From positions 1-57,233 of the forward strand of contig JAILRA010000005.1 in NCBI GenBank assembly GCA_024698715.1: DNA of 57,233 nucleotides, read 5' to 3'. The translations under genes were made by a program, and so were the position numbers. Below are positions 8,815 through 17,388 of the stretch, piece by piece. The notes beneath the pieces were generated by a model. That model ran no database searches, was not told where the DNA came from, and saw nothing but the letters and a program-made list of their open reading frames with translations. The stretch's first letter is position 1; every line of letters begins with the position of its first letter. The stretch is from Lachnospiraceae bacterium. GTDB taxonomy: Bacteria > Bacillota > Clostridia > Lachnospirales > Lachnospiraceae.

Positions 8815-9978
8815 CTAATATTTCGATGAAATATATTTATATACTTCCTGTTCGGTATTAAGGATCTCATCAAGCGACGGTATCCTGCAATGATCAAAAT
8901 CAAGACTTAATGCATCTTCTATGATGTCATAGATCTGGAGAAACTTAATCCTTCCTTCCTGGAAAAATCTGTTGGCCATTTCATTGGAAGCATTAAATAC
9001 GGTCGTATAAATATATCCTCTTCGATATGAATCGACAGCCAGTCTGATACCTTTAAAAGTTTCATGATCAGGTTTAAGAAAATCAAGTTTCGATAAGGAA
9101 AACAGATCAACTTTACGCTCGGGCATGGTACGTCTGTTTCCTTCATACAGTGCGTACTGTATCGGAAGTTTCATATCGGGAAGTCCGAGCTGGGCAAGTA
9201 TCGCATTATCCTTAAACTGAACCATGGAATGTATGATGCTCTCGGGATGAACGACCACTTCAACATCTTCGATCTTTACATCAAAAAGCCAGCGTGCTTC
9301 GATAACCTCGAGTCCTTTATTGACAAGGGAAGCGGAATCAATGGTGATCTTTTTGCCCATGGACCAGTTGGGATGCTTTAAAGCATCTTCAAGAGAAACA
9401 TCCTTAAGATCGTCATATTTTCTGCCCAAAAAAGGTCCGCCGCTCGCAGTAAGAAGTATTTTGTCGATCATGCAGGGATCCTGAGCCTTTAAGCACTGAT
9501 AAATGGCAGAATGTTCACTGTCAACCGGATACAAAGTAACATTGTTCTCTTTGCAGAGAGGAACTATGATATGACCTGCCGTAACAAGAGTTTCCTTATT
9601 TGCAAGAGCGATGTTTTTACCTGCTTTTACAGCTGCGATCGTAGGTCTTATACCTATCATTCCGACCATGGCGGCAACAACCATATCACATTCTTTCAAT
9701 GTAGATATGAATTCAAGACCGTCCATTCCGGACAATACGGAAGTATTAACTTCAGCCGAATGTTCTTTTACCAGTTTTTCAAGTTCAAAAGCAGCATCCT
9801 TATCATAAAGAACAGCATAATCCGGATTGAATTCAATAATCTGCGAAAGCATTAAATTCACATTGGAATATGCCGCCAAAGCCAATACAGCAAAATCTTC
9901 ATTTTTATCTTTTACGATCTCAAGCGTCTGCGTACCGATCGAACCTGTCGAGCCGAGAATAACAAGATTTCTTTTCAT
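8815..9978 (-). CDS. dxr: 1-deoxy-D-xylulose 5-phosphate reductoisomerase
   Basis: NADPH-dependent committed enzyme of the MEP pathway, making MEP from DXP. 387 residues, normal length. The Rossmann motif GSTGSIGTQTL is at the N terminus, the catalytic segment PVDSEHSA near 150, and KGLEVIEA with the metal/substrate loop near 220-230. 16 bp after cdsA and 12 bp before rseP; clearly part of the operon. Confidence 0.98.
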   Translation of the reverse strand: MKRNLVILGSTGSIGTQTLEIVKDKNEDFAVLALAAYSNVNLMLSQIIEFNPDYAVLYDKDAAFELEKLVKEHSAEVNTSVLSGMDGLEFISTLKECDMVVAAMVGMIGIRPTIAAVKAGKNIALANKETLVTAGHIIVPLCKENNVTLYPVDSEHSAIYQCLKAQDPCMIDKILLTASGGPFLGRKYDDLKDVSLEDALKHPNWSMGKKITIDSASLVNKGLEVIEARWLFDVKIEDVEVVVHPESIIHSMVQFKDNAILAQLGLPDMKLPIQYALYEGNRRTMPERKVDLFSLSKLDFLKPDHETFKGIRLAVDSYRRGYIYTTVFNASNEMANRFFQEGRIKFLQIYDIIEDALSLDFDHCRIPSLDEILNTEQEVYKYISSKY

Positions 9979-9994
9979 AAATCTCCGTAATAAA

Positions 9995-10882
9995 TCATCT
10001 TATAAAAAGGAATAACATAAAATAGATCATAGGTGCCGTAAACAAAACGGAATCGAATCTGTCCAGAATTCCGCCGTGTCCGGGAATGACATTTCCGTAA
10101 TCCTTAACATTATTGTTTCTTTTAACTGCCGACGCAACAAGATCGCCGCACATCGCAATAAAAGCACCGATACATCCGATGACTGCAAATATGGGCAGCT
10201 GAATGTAACTCAGATCATATACGTTAACATATACAATTCCGAATATTGTCGAAGCTATTCCGGAACCGAGTATTCCCCCTACAGCTCCTTCCCAGCTTTT
10301 CTTGGGAGAAAGATTCGGAGTCATTTTGTGCTTGCCGATCGCAGAACCGACAAAATAAGCGCATGTATCCGAAACCCATGAAGTAATAAAAATAAGCCAT
10401 ACAAAGAATTTGCCGTTAGGCATTTCCCTGGTGTAATAAATAAACGACATCATAAAAGATGTATAGATAAGACCGAAAATCCCTCCGGCCACCTGATTAA
10501 TATGAAATTTCGGATACGAGAAAATATAAGCGCAAAGTATGCCCACAACGCCTATCATAAAGATAAGCAAAAACAGTACCGAATAGTATGTAAAAAATCC
10601 GTTGGATGCATAAAGCCAATCGACAATGTTTTTGGGGAACAACTGCATGAGCTCAAAAAACAAAAGCATCGTATAGTACAAAATGATCGTAATAAGTCCG
10701 ATCACTTCTATGCCGTTTATTTTATGCCCTTCCTGTCTGACCTTGCTCGCTTTTGTATATTCAAGATAAGCAGCCGAGGATAAGATACCGAGTGCTATCG
10801 CAAGAAACGGTCCCCCGAGAAATCCGAATATAATTGTCAGGACAAGTATAACGGCTCCGCTTAGAAATCTTTTCCAAAACAT
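9995..10882 (-). CDS. cdsA: phosphatidate cytidylyltransferase
   Basis: Integral membrane enzyme making CDP-diacylglycerol from CTP and phosphatidic acid. 295 residues with multiple hydrophobic segments and the C-terminal family signature SAVKRNNNVKDYGN followed by PGHGGILDRFDS. Located 12 bp after uppS, in the classic uppS-cdsA-dxr order, supplying lipid precursors next to the isoprenoid genes. Confidence 0.97.
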   Translation of the reverse strand: MFWKRFLSGAVILVLTIIFGFLGGPFLAIALGILSSAAYLEYTKASKVRQEGHKINGIEVIGLITIILYYTMLLFFELMQLFPKNIVDWLYASNGFFTYYSVLFLLIFMIGVVGILCAYIFSYPKFHINQVAGGIFGLIYTSFMMSFIYYTREMPNGKFFVWLIFITSWVSDTCAYFVGSAIGKHKMTPNLSPKKSWEGAVGGILGSGIASTIFGIVYVNVYDLSYIQLPIFAVIGCIGAFIAMCGDLVASAVKRNNNVKDYGNVIPGHGGILDRFDSVLFTAPMIYFMLFLFIR

Positions 10883-10894
10883 AATAATCTCCCG

Positions 10895-11617
10895 TTACTT
10901 GGCGTTACCGTAACGCCTGTCTCTGTTATTATATTCTACAATAGCTTTGATCAATTCTTCTTTGTTGAAATCCGGCCAGTAACAGGGAGTAAAATACAAT
11001 TCGCTGTATGCGATCTGCCATAACAAATAATTGGAAATTCTCTGTTCTCCGCTTGTTCTTATCATAAGATCCGGATCGGGAATATCTTTAGTGTCCAAAT
11101 TATCGGATATATACTTTTCGTTTATATCTTCGGGAAGAATAATGCCTTCTTTGATCTTTACTGCCGTATCTCTCATCATTCTGACAATTTCATCCCTTGA
11201 ACCGTAATTAACAGCCAGCTGGAACTGAAGGCCCGTGTTGTTTTTGGTGTCTTCTTCAAGGTCGGCGATCAGTTTCTGAATTTCTTTGGAAAGTCTGGTC
11301 CTTTCACCTATCATTCTGATCCTGACATTGTTCTTTGCTGCCTTTTTAAAACCTGCGGCAAGATGATTTTTCAAAAGAACCATAATGGCATTAACTTCAT
11401 CTTCGCTTCTTTTCCAGTTTTCGGTGGAAAATGCATATGCAGTGAAGTATTTTACACCAAGTTCATCGAAAACATACATCATATCCTCAATGTTCTTGGC
11501 ACCCTGAACATGACCCATGGTCCTCGGAAGTCCTTTTCCTTTTGCCCAGCGTCCGTTTCCGTCAAGTATTACAGCCACATGTGTGGGTATTTTTAAACCG
11601 TTCAATCTTTCATCCAT
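10895..11617 (-). CDS. uppS: undecaprenyl diphosphate synthase
   Basis: cis-Prenyltransferase that makes the C55 lipid carrier for cell-wall synthesis. 240 residues: catalytic D19 in DGNGRWAK, GHVQGA, and the C-terminal RTSGEQRISN and SELYF motifs. First gene of the uppS-cdsA-dxr-rseP-ispG-polC block; 151 bp separate it from frr, containing a hairpin and a possible -10 box, so a new transcription start is plausible. RBS AAGGACAGG. Confidence 0.98.
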   Translation of the reverse strand: MDERLNGLKIPTHVAVILDGNGRWAKGKGLPRTMGHVQGAKNIEDMMYVFDELGVKYFTAYAFSTENWKRSEDEVNAIMVLLKNHLAAGFKKAAKNNVRIRMIGERTRLSKEIQKLIADLEEDTKNNTGLQFQLAVNYGSRDEIVRMMRDTAVKIKEGIILPEDINEKYISDNLDTKDIPDPDLMIRTSGEQRISNYLLWQIAYSELYFTPCYWPDFNKEELIKAIVEYNNRDRRYGNAK

Positions 11618-11666
11618 ATAATTATCCTGTCCTTTACCGGAATCTTATTATCTTTTTCCAAAAATT

Positions 11667-11695
11667 AAGCGTTCAATTGTAATCATTGAACGCTT
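11667..11695 (-). terminator. hairpin between frr and uppS, weak terminator or 5' stem
   Basis: An 11-bp perfect stem (AAGCGTTCAAT with ATTGAACGCTT, 7-nt loop). On the minus strand it is followed by AATTTTT, a mediocre U-tract, so it may terminate frr transcripts. A perfect TATAAT lies just upstream at 11709-11714 (weak -35), so the stem could also be the very 5' end of an uppS transcript. Confidence 0.5.
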
Positions 11696-11768
11696 ATCAT
11701 ACTTTAATATTATATCATTAAATCAAACAATATTAAACATCGGGATATCAAATCCGAATAAGCCGAAA

Positions 11769-12320
11769 TTATACCGTAAGAATCTCTTTGGATTTTTCTT
11801 CTATAAGCGAATCAATATCTTTGATGAATTTATCTGTCATTTTCTGAAGTTCGTCCTGCAGATCCTTGATCTCATCTTCAGAAATCTCTGTTTTAGAAAG
11901 TTTCTTAAAGGAATCGTTCCCGTCACGTCTTATGTTTCTTATGGCAACCTTTGCTTCCTCGCCTTTTTTCCTGACATCCTTAACAAGTTCCTTACGTCTT
12001 TCCTCTGTAAGTTCAGGGAAAACAAGACGGATAACGATGCCGTCGTTTGAAGGAGTGATTCCGACATCGGATGCCATGATAGCTTTTTCAATATCCTTGA
12101 TCATTTTCTTTTCCCAGGGCGCAATCTGGATGATTCTTGCTTCGGGAATCGTGATATTGCCAACCTGCTGAATGGGTGTCATGGTTCCGTAATAATCCAC
12201 CATAACTCTGTCAAGAACATGAGGGTTGGCTCTTCCTGCACGGATAGTCTGAAAATCGGCTTCAAGATGCTCGATCGTTTTTTTCATTTTCTCATCATAA
12301 GTTACAAGTTGTTCCTTCAT
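11769..12320 (-). CDS. frr: ribosome recycling factor
   Basis: Splits post-termination ribosomes with EF-G. 183 residues, the standard length, with the family hallmarks RAGRANPHVLDRV, a helical N-terminal bundle and RKELVKDVRKKGEEAK. 24 bp downstream of pyrH, the usual pyrH-frr pair. Confidence 0.98.
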   Translation of the reverse strand: MKEQLVTYDEKMKKTIEHLEADFQTIRAGRANPHVLDRVMVDYYGTMTPIQQVGNITIPEARIIQIAPWEKKMIKDIEKAIMASDVGITPSNDGIVIRLVFPELTEERRKELVKDVRKKGEEAKVAIRNIRRDGNDSFKKLSKTEISEDEIKDLQDELQKMTDKFIKDIDSLIEEKSKEILTV

Positions 12321-12344
12321 AAATCCCCCTTTATGGATATTTTA

Positions 12345-13040
12345 TTATTTTACAGTCACTTTGGTTCCGTTAAAATCTCCGTACAACGCATTGACAATGG
12401 AATTCTCCTCATTAAGACCGAATACCCAGAGTTCCATTTTATTGTCTCTTGCAAGAATCGAAGCAGTCATGTCGACAACCTGAAGATTGTTGGCGATCAC
12501 TTCATCTATACCGATCTCACTGTATTTAACAGCCGCAGGATTCTTCTTGGGATCATCGGAATAAACAGCGTCAATGGATTTGGCAAGAAGAACCGCATCC
12601 GCATCGATCTCAATTGCTCTTAAGACAGTAGGAGTATCCGTTGAAAAATAAGGATGTCCGGAGCCGCCTGCGAAAAATACTATATTGCCTCTTTTGAAAT
12701 ATTTATTGGCTCTGTCTTTTGAAAAAAGCTTGGTAAAGGAACCGACTTCAAAAGGTGTAAGGATCTCAGTTTCAAGTCCTTCGGATCTGAAAATCTCGGA
12801 AACGTAAATACAGTTCATTACTGTAGCAAGCATTCCGATCTGATCGGCTTTCGTCCTGTCGATATTCTCGCTGGTCCTGCCTCTCCAGAAATTACCTCCG
12901 CCGATAACGATTCCGACTTCTGTTCCTCTGTCATGTATTTCCTTTACCTGACGGGCAACTTTTTTGACGGTTTCTTCATCAAATCCGAATTTTTTCTCAC
13001 CGGCAAGTGCCTCACCGCTTAATTTAAGTACTATTCTCAT
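12345..13040 (-). CDS. pyrH: UMP kinase
   Basis: Amino-acid-kinase-fold enzyme phosphorylating UMP to UDP. 231 residues with KLSGEAL, GGGNFWRG and TDTPTVLRA motifs. The start ATG is preceded by AGGTGATCT. Heads pyrH-frr; the 79 bp upstream are very AT-rich and could hold a promoter, but I could not choose one. Confidence 0.97.
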   Translation of the reverse strand: MRIVLKLSGEALAGEKKFGFDEETVKKVARQVKEIHDRGTEVGIVIGGGNFWRGRTSENIDRTKADQIGMLATVMNCIYVSEIFRSEGLETEILTPFEVGSFTKLFSKDRANKYFKRGNIVFFAGGSGHPYFSTDTPTVLRAIEIDADAVLLAKSIDAVYSDDPKKNPAAVKYSEIGIDEVIANNLQVVDMTASILARDNKMELWVFGLNEENSIVNALYGDFNGTKVTVK

Positions 13041-13119
13041 AGATCACCTGTTCAAAAAACTATATATTGATTTATTTACTATATATTATATAACTAAATA
13101 ACAATTTATTGAAGTAAAA

Positions 13120-14133
13120 TTACAGATTTTCAAAAAATGCAGAAGGAGAAATATCCGAATATTTTTGTGAACATTTACCTTCGATGACCGCACCGTTGTT
13201 GATCTGAACACTCTTGCAGTCTATATCTCCGAGAACCTTGGCTTTTTCCTGCAGTATTACCGGTCCGTTTACATCGATCTTTCCCTTTACGGCACCTGCG
13301 ATCTCCGCATCCGTTGCTTCAATATCACCGATAACATAAGAATCGTCGCTGATATAGAATCCGCTGTAAGACTTTACGTTTCCTCTGACTTTACCTGAAC
13401 TGATCGAAATCACAAGACCTTCAATGTCACCTGTTACGGAACCGTTTACTATTACTTCTCCCGAAGCTTTTACGCTTCCTTCGACAGTACCTGCTATTTC
13501 AATACTGCCTTCGGTCTCAATAGGTCCTTTGATGGTAGTCCTGGAACTGATAACAGTAACATCATCATCATCAATTTCCCTGTCTGCGGATTCGAATGCA
13601 TCTTCGGTATTATTTTCTTCCTTAATTGTTTTTTCTTCTTCCGGCATTTCTGTTTCTTCTTTATCGGTTTCCGGAGAATCAGTATTTACGGTTTCTTCGG
13701 AATTTATTGTAATATTGTCATCCTGAACATCATTGCTTTCCGTTTCTTCGGGTTCTTTTTCACGAAGATCGATCGTTATCACATTCTGTGAATTAAGAGC
13801 ATTGGCTTCTTCAAATGTAAGATTTTCAACCTCTTCCTGCTCCGATCCGTTTACGTTTTCGTTATCTGATCCGGAAACCGCTTCTTCGTTATTAACCTCT
13901 GTTTCAATAGGAGCATTCTCATCAATTCCGTTCAGGATGTTTTGAATTTCTCTTTCAAGATTAGCGTTAGACTTCTTTTCTTTTTTGTTTTTCTTATTTT
14001 TCTCGTTATCGATCTTTGCTATATCTTCTCTTATATGTTCGCTTGAAAGTGCAAGTTCTTTTTCTGCCTTTTCGTCAGTCAGTTCATTGACCGCGAATGC
14101 AAGATCTTCTTTTAAATCATTAAAAAATCCCAT
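13120..14133 (-). CDS. bactofilin-domain protein with long acidic linker
   Basis: 337 residues. The C-terminal part (about 195-330) is a run of short beta-helix repeats (G-x-I/V-x-G-x-V type: IKGPIETEGSIEIAGTVEG and so on), characteristic of bactofilins (DUF583), cytoskeletal polymers involved in cell shape and wall modification. The N-terminal 190 residues are charged and disordered-looking, very rich in Glu, Asn, Ser and Thr, with an initial short helix. No signal peptide, so cytoplasmic. It starts 11 bp after a polysaccharide deacetylase gene, suggesting a joint role at the cell wall; that is inference. The domain call is firm, the cellular role is not. Confidence 0.85.
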   Translation of the reverse strand: MGFFNDLKEDLAFAVNELTDEKAEKELALSSEHIREDIAKIDNEKNKKNKKEKKSNANLEREIQNILNGIDENAPIETEVNNEEAVSGSDNENVNGSEQEEVENLTFEEANALNSQNVITIDLREKEPEETESNDVQDDNITINSEETVNTDSPETDKEETEMPEEEKTIKEENNTEDAFESADREIDDDDVTVISSRTTIKGPIETEGSIEIAGTVEGSVKASGEVIVNGSVTGDIEGLVISISSGKVRGNVKSYSGFYISDDSYVIGDIEATDAEIAGAVKGKIDVNGPVILQEKAKVLGDIDCKSVQINNGAVIEGKCSQKYSDISPSAFFENL

Positions 14134-14144
14134 AAATACCCCGA

Positions 14145-15077
14145 TCAGTCTTTCTTTTTAATATGCTGTACAGGCTCTGTATTGGAAGTGATGGGCAAAA
14201 ATACCACATTTTCTTCAGCCTGAAGACTCTGAATGATGATTTCAAGTGCTTCTATGGTAGAATGCTTGTCGTTCGCATCATGCATAAGAATAACTGCTTC
14301 ATCCTTGCCTTTTATTCCGTTCAGAACATTATTGGCGATCTGTGATTTTCCCAAACCTCCGAATGTTGCATCGTTGCTTGCCACATTCCAGTCAAAGTAA
14401 ACAAGGTTGTTATCACTGAGATAATCAAAGAGTTCGTTTTTGTCGCCTTTATATATCGTATTGGAACTGCCGCCGGGAAATCTGTAGAATTCAGGTCTCG
14501 TTCCTGTTTTTTCAAAAATAAAATCGGAAACGGAATTTACGTCATTTTCAAATCCGTTAAGATCCGAATACAGATCGGAATAAACATGTTTATAAGAATG
14601 AATTCCGAGTGTATGACCTTCATTGATTATCCTGTTATACTGATCATCGTATCCGTCCTGTGCAAGAACAAAAAATGTTGCCTTAACATTATATTTAAGC
14701 AGGACATCGAGAAGTTCGTTTGTATATCTGCTGGGACCGTCATCAAATGTAAGATAGATTCTCTGATAACCGGGATACTCTTCGGCATCGGGCAGCACTT
14801 TAAAAACAAAATCCTGTTCAACAAGAGACTGTGCATCATATGTAGATTTGGTTTCCGAAGCAACTACTTTTTCAACCTCGGAAATCTTAAGAATATTAAG
14901 TTCTTCCGCAAGTGATTGTATATAGGTATTTGTTTTATTTATAGACAGAAAAAGAAATACACAAAGTACATTCGGAAGTGCAACAAAAAAAGCCAATGAC
15001 ACCAGAATTATTCTCTTGAATCTTTTTACTCTTTTTCTTCTGTATTCATTGTATTCGTTGTTTTTGTTTTCTTCCAT
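14145..15077 (-). CDS. membrane-anchored NodB-type polysaccharide deacetylase
   Basis: 310 residues: a basic cytoplasmic N terminus, one transmembrane segment (about 22-44), an extracellular stalk, then a NodB/CE4 domain with TFDDGPS (metal Asp pair), HSYKH (metal His residues) and RFPGGS motifs. It probably deacetylates peptidoglycan or another surface polysaccharide outside the cell. The open frame continues upstream to 15140, but the ATG at 15077 has AAGAGG at good spacing. Followed after 11 bp by the bactofilin gene. Own promoter at 15131-15159. Confidence 0.93.
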   Translation of the reverse strand: MEENKNNEYNEYRRKRVKRFKRIILVSLAFFVALPNVLCVFLFLSINKTNTYIQSLAEELNILKISEVEKVVASETKSTYDAQSLVEQDFVFKVLPDAEEYPGYQRIYLTFDDGPSRYTNELLDVLLKYNVKATFFVLAQDGYDDQYNRIINEGHTLGIHSYKHVYSDLYSDLNGFENDVNSVSDFIFEKTGTRPEFYRFPGGSSNTIYKGDKNELFDYLSDNNLVYFDWNVASNDATFGGLGKSQIANNVLNGIKGKDEAVILMHDANDKHSTIEALEIIIQSLQAEENVVFLPITSNTEPVQHIKKKD

Positions 15078-15130
15078 AAATGCCTCTTGAATACCTGAAT
15101 CCCAATGGAGTTCATATGTGTGCAAGAGTA

Positions 15131-15159
15131 ATGATACCACAGTAAACTTGCGTATTCAA
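15131..15159 (-). promoter_or_regulatory. sigma-A-type promoter for deacetylase-bactofilin genes
   Basis: Minus-strand TTGAAT (15154-15159), 17-bp spacer, TATCAT (15131-15136). It lies about 55 bp upstream of the chosen ATG at 15077 and overlaps the longer open frame, supporting the shorter start. Confidence 0.6.
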
Positions 15160-15275
15160 ACGCTAATTTTGCAAAGTTGTTTTCGGTATTTTCACGACCA
15201 CAATATGTTGTTGATTTCAACTTTTTTATTTAAATTTTTTTCATCAAGCAAATTATTTTATGGAAATTTAAATAT

Positions 15276-15306
15276 AAAAACATCCCGAATTTTTACATTC
15301 GGGATG
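15276..15306 (-). terminator. intrinsic terminator of rpsB-tsf
   Basis: Nine-bp perfect stem CATCCCGAA/TTCGGGATG with an 8-nt loop, followed on the minus strand by TTTTTAT. Located about 50 bp after the tsf stop codon. Confidence 0.85.
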
Positions 15307-15358
15307 CATTATGATTGAGTATTTTCAAAAATAGAATTTCAATATATCCATACGGATA

Positions 15359-16438
15359 TTAAGCATTCATCTGAGCTGCAACTTCAGCTGCAAAATCTTC
15401 GTTCTTCTTTTCCATACCTTCGCCAACTTCGAAACGAACGAATTTGGAAATAACGATGTTTGCATCAACGCTCTTTAAGTATGCGGATACGCTCTGCTTT
15501 CCGTCTTCAGCTTTAACATAAACCTGATCAAGAAGGCAGATCTCTTTAAGCTGTTTGGAAATACGTCCTTCTACAAGACCTGCAAAGATCTTGTCTCCTG
15601 AGATTTCTTCCTTCTTTGAAAGTGCAAGCTGACCGAGAGCAGCCTTTCCTGCATCTGAAATAAAGTTGGGAAGATATTTGTTTGTCTTGTTCTCTTCGTA
15701 ATTCTTCTTATCTTCATCACTCCAGTCAGAACCGTTAACAGCTTCATCAAGAAGTTTGTTAAGGATGGGCTTGGGTAATGTGAATGCATCGTTTAATGCA
15801 CTTTCAAGAGTAATGTCTTTGATCTTTGCAAGTTCGTCTGCAGAGATGTCATCTCTTGAAATGTATGTAGGATTCATAGCCGCAACCTGCATAGCTACGT
15901 TTGTAAGAGCTTCCTTAACATTGCTGCCATTAGCACCTGTAGCAGCAACAAGAACACCGATCTTTCCGCCGCCGTGAATATATGTAGCAACTTCATCACC
16001 TGCAACTCTTTCGAATCTTCTGAAGGAAAGTTTCTCACCGATCTTGAGAGTCTTGTCTGCGAACTCTTCCTGAAGGCCGCCTGCAAGAAGATCCTGAACA
16101 TCTTCTCCGTTTGCACCGCCGTTCTTACCTGAAGCAAGAGCCTTGTCTGCAACTTCCTGAACGAATGTCTGGAAAACTTCATTCTTGGCAACGAAGTCTG
16201 TTTCAGAGTTAACTTCTACTACTACTGCAACACCGTTGTCACAAGCTACTCTGGCAATACCTTCTGCTGCGATTCGGCTTGCTTTCTTTTCCATTTTAGC
16301 TGCACCTGATTTTTTGAGAATATCCAATGCTGCTTCCATATTACCATCGGCTTCTGTAAGAGCTTTCTTACAATCCATCATGCCGGCACCACTTGTTTCT
16401 CTTAATTCTTTAACCATACTAGCTGTAATAGCTGCCAT
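15359..16438 (-). CDS. tsf: translation elongation factor Ts
   Basis: GDP/GTP exchange factor for EF-Tu. N-terminal UBA-like module with SGAGMMDCKKAL, then NSETDFVAKN and the conserved AMNPTYISRDD. At 359 residues it is longer than E. coli EF-Ts (283): an extra segment of about 60 residues (roughly 212-275, acidic/helical) precedes the usual ISGDKIFAGLVEGR-type C-terminal element and CLLDQ. No frameshift; the insert reads cleanly. Co-transcribed with rpsB 54 bp upstream and ended by a strong terminator. Confidence 0.97.
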   Translation of the reverse strand: MAAITASMVKELRETSGAGMMDCKKALTEADGNMEAALDILKKSGAAKMEKKASRIAAEGIARVACDNGVAVVVEVNSETDFVAKNEVFQTFVQEVADKALASGKNGGANGEDVQDLLAGGLQEEFADKTLKIGEKLSFRRFERVAGDEVATYIHGGGKIGVLVAATGANGSNVKEALTNVAMQVAAMNPTYISRDDISADELAKIKDITLESALNDAFTLPKPILNKLLDEAVNGSDWSDEDKKNYEENKTNKYLPNFISDAGKAALGQLALSKKEEISGDKIFAGLVEGRISKQLKEICLLDQVYVKAEDGKQSVSAYLKSVDANIVISKFVRFEVGEGMEKKNEDFAAEVAAQMNA

Positions 16439-16492
16439 TTTTATATCCTCCTAATAATCTTAATTAAATGTTTCCTGATCTTTAACGATCAA

Positions 16493-17242
16493 TTATGCTT
16501 CTGCGTTATCAAGTTCAGCATCCGCTTCAGCTGATTCAGCTTCAACATCTGTCATGATCTCGCCCTGGTTAGCTTCGATGATAGCATCAGCCATCTTTCC
16601 AACGATAAGCTTAACCGCACGGATAGCATCATCATTACCGGGAATAACATAATCAAGATCTTCGGGATCGCAGTTTGTATCAGCAATACCGATAAGTGTA
16701 ATACCGAGTGAATGAGCTTCCTGAACGCAGATTCTTTCCTTCTTGGGATCTACTACAAAGATAGCATCGGGAATTCTTGTCATTTCCTTGATACCGCCAA
16801 GGTTCTTCTCAAGCTTGTCCCATTCTTTCTGAAGTTTTGCAACTTCCTTCTTTGTAAGAACTTCGAATGTTCCGTCCTGGCTCATTTTTTCGATAGCTTT
16901 AAGTCTGTCGATTGAAGACTGGATAGTCTTGAAGTTTGTAAGCATACCTCCAAGCCATCTCTCATTAACATAGTACATACCGCAACGCTCAGCTTCGCTC
17001 TTAACAGCATCCTGAGCCTGTTTCTTTGTACCAACAAAAAGAACAGTTCCTCCTGCCTGTGCAATTTCTGAAATTGCATTGTATGCTTCGTCAACTTTTC
17101 CTACAGACTTCTGAAGATCGATAATATAAATACCGTTTCTCTCGGTATAAATATAAGGAGCCATCTTAGGGTTCCATCTTCTTGTCTGGTGTCCGAAATG
17201 CACACCTGCCTCGAGTAACTGTTTCATTGAAATAACGCTCAT
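16493..17242 (-). CDS. rpsB: 30S ribosomal protein S2
   Basis: 249 residues, normal for S2: [22 protein letters not shown] at the N terminus (split motif [12 protein letters not shown]), [19 protein letters not shown] and the PDAIFVVDP segment. Acidic tail of Glu/Ala. Strong AAGGAGG RBS. First gene of the rpsB-tsf operon with a structured untranslated leader (see 17269-17325). Confidence 0.98.
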   Translation of the reverse strand: MSVISMKQLLEAGVHFGHQTRRWNPKMAPYIYTERNGIYIIDLQKSVGKVDEAYNAISEIAQAGGTVLFVGTKKQAQDAVKSEAERCGMYYVNERWLGGMLTNFKTIQSSIDRLKAIEKMSQDGTFEVLTKKEVAKLQKEWDKLEKNLGGIKEMTRIPDAIFVVDPKKERICVQEAHSLGITLIGIADTNCDPEDLDYVIPGNDDAIRAVKLIVGKMADAIIEANQGEIMTDVEAESAEADAELDNAEA

Positions 17243-17268
17243 TTAATTTTCCTCCTTGGTTTTTCCTC

Positions 17269-17325
17269 CGTATGCTTCACAATCAAGGATAACCCGTCGG
17301 GCACCAATCCTCATAACCGCATACG
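17269..17325 (-). promoter_or_regulatory. structured rpsB 5' leader, candidate S2 autoregulatory RNA
   Basis: In the rpsB transcript the segment is closed by CGTATGC (17319-17325) pairing with GCATACG (17269-17275). Inside are AGGAT/ATCCT (17307-17311 with 17286-17290) and a CCCG/CGGG tip hairpin at 17293-17301. The basal stem ends a few bases before the AAGGAGG site. The nested pairing suggests a regulatory ribosomal-protein leader; that S2 binds it is inference. Confidence 0.5.
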
Positions 17326-17347
17326 TGTGTTTTAGCGCAACGCACAA

Positions 17348-17377
17348 ATTATAACATAATAAAACCCCTTATTGCAA
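17348..17377 (-). promoter_or_regulatory. extended -10 promoter of rpsB-tsf
   Basis: Minus strand: TATAAT (17348-17353) preceded by TGT, giving a TGnTATAAT extended -10, and a TTGCAA -35-like hexamer 18 bp upstream (17372-17377). The -35 lies inside the loop of the preceding terminator. Confidence 0.7.
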
Positions 17378-17384
17378 GGGGTTT
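17362..17384 (-). terminator. intrinsic terminator of the che-fliA unit
   Basis: Nine-bp stem AAACCCCTT/AAGGGGTTT with a 5-nt loop, then TTATT on the minus strand. It begins 5 bp after the stop codon of the gene at 17389 and overlaps the rpsB promoter. Confidence 0.75.
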
Positions 17385-17388
17385 CTTA

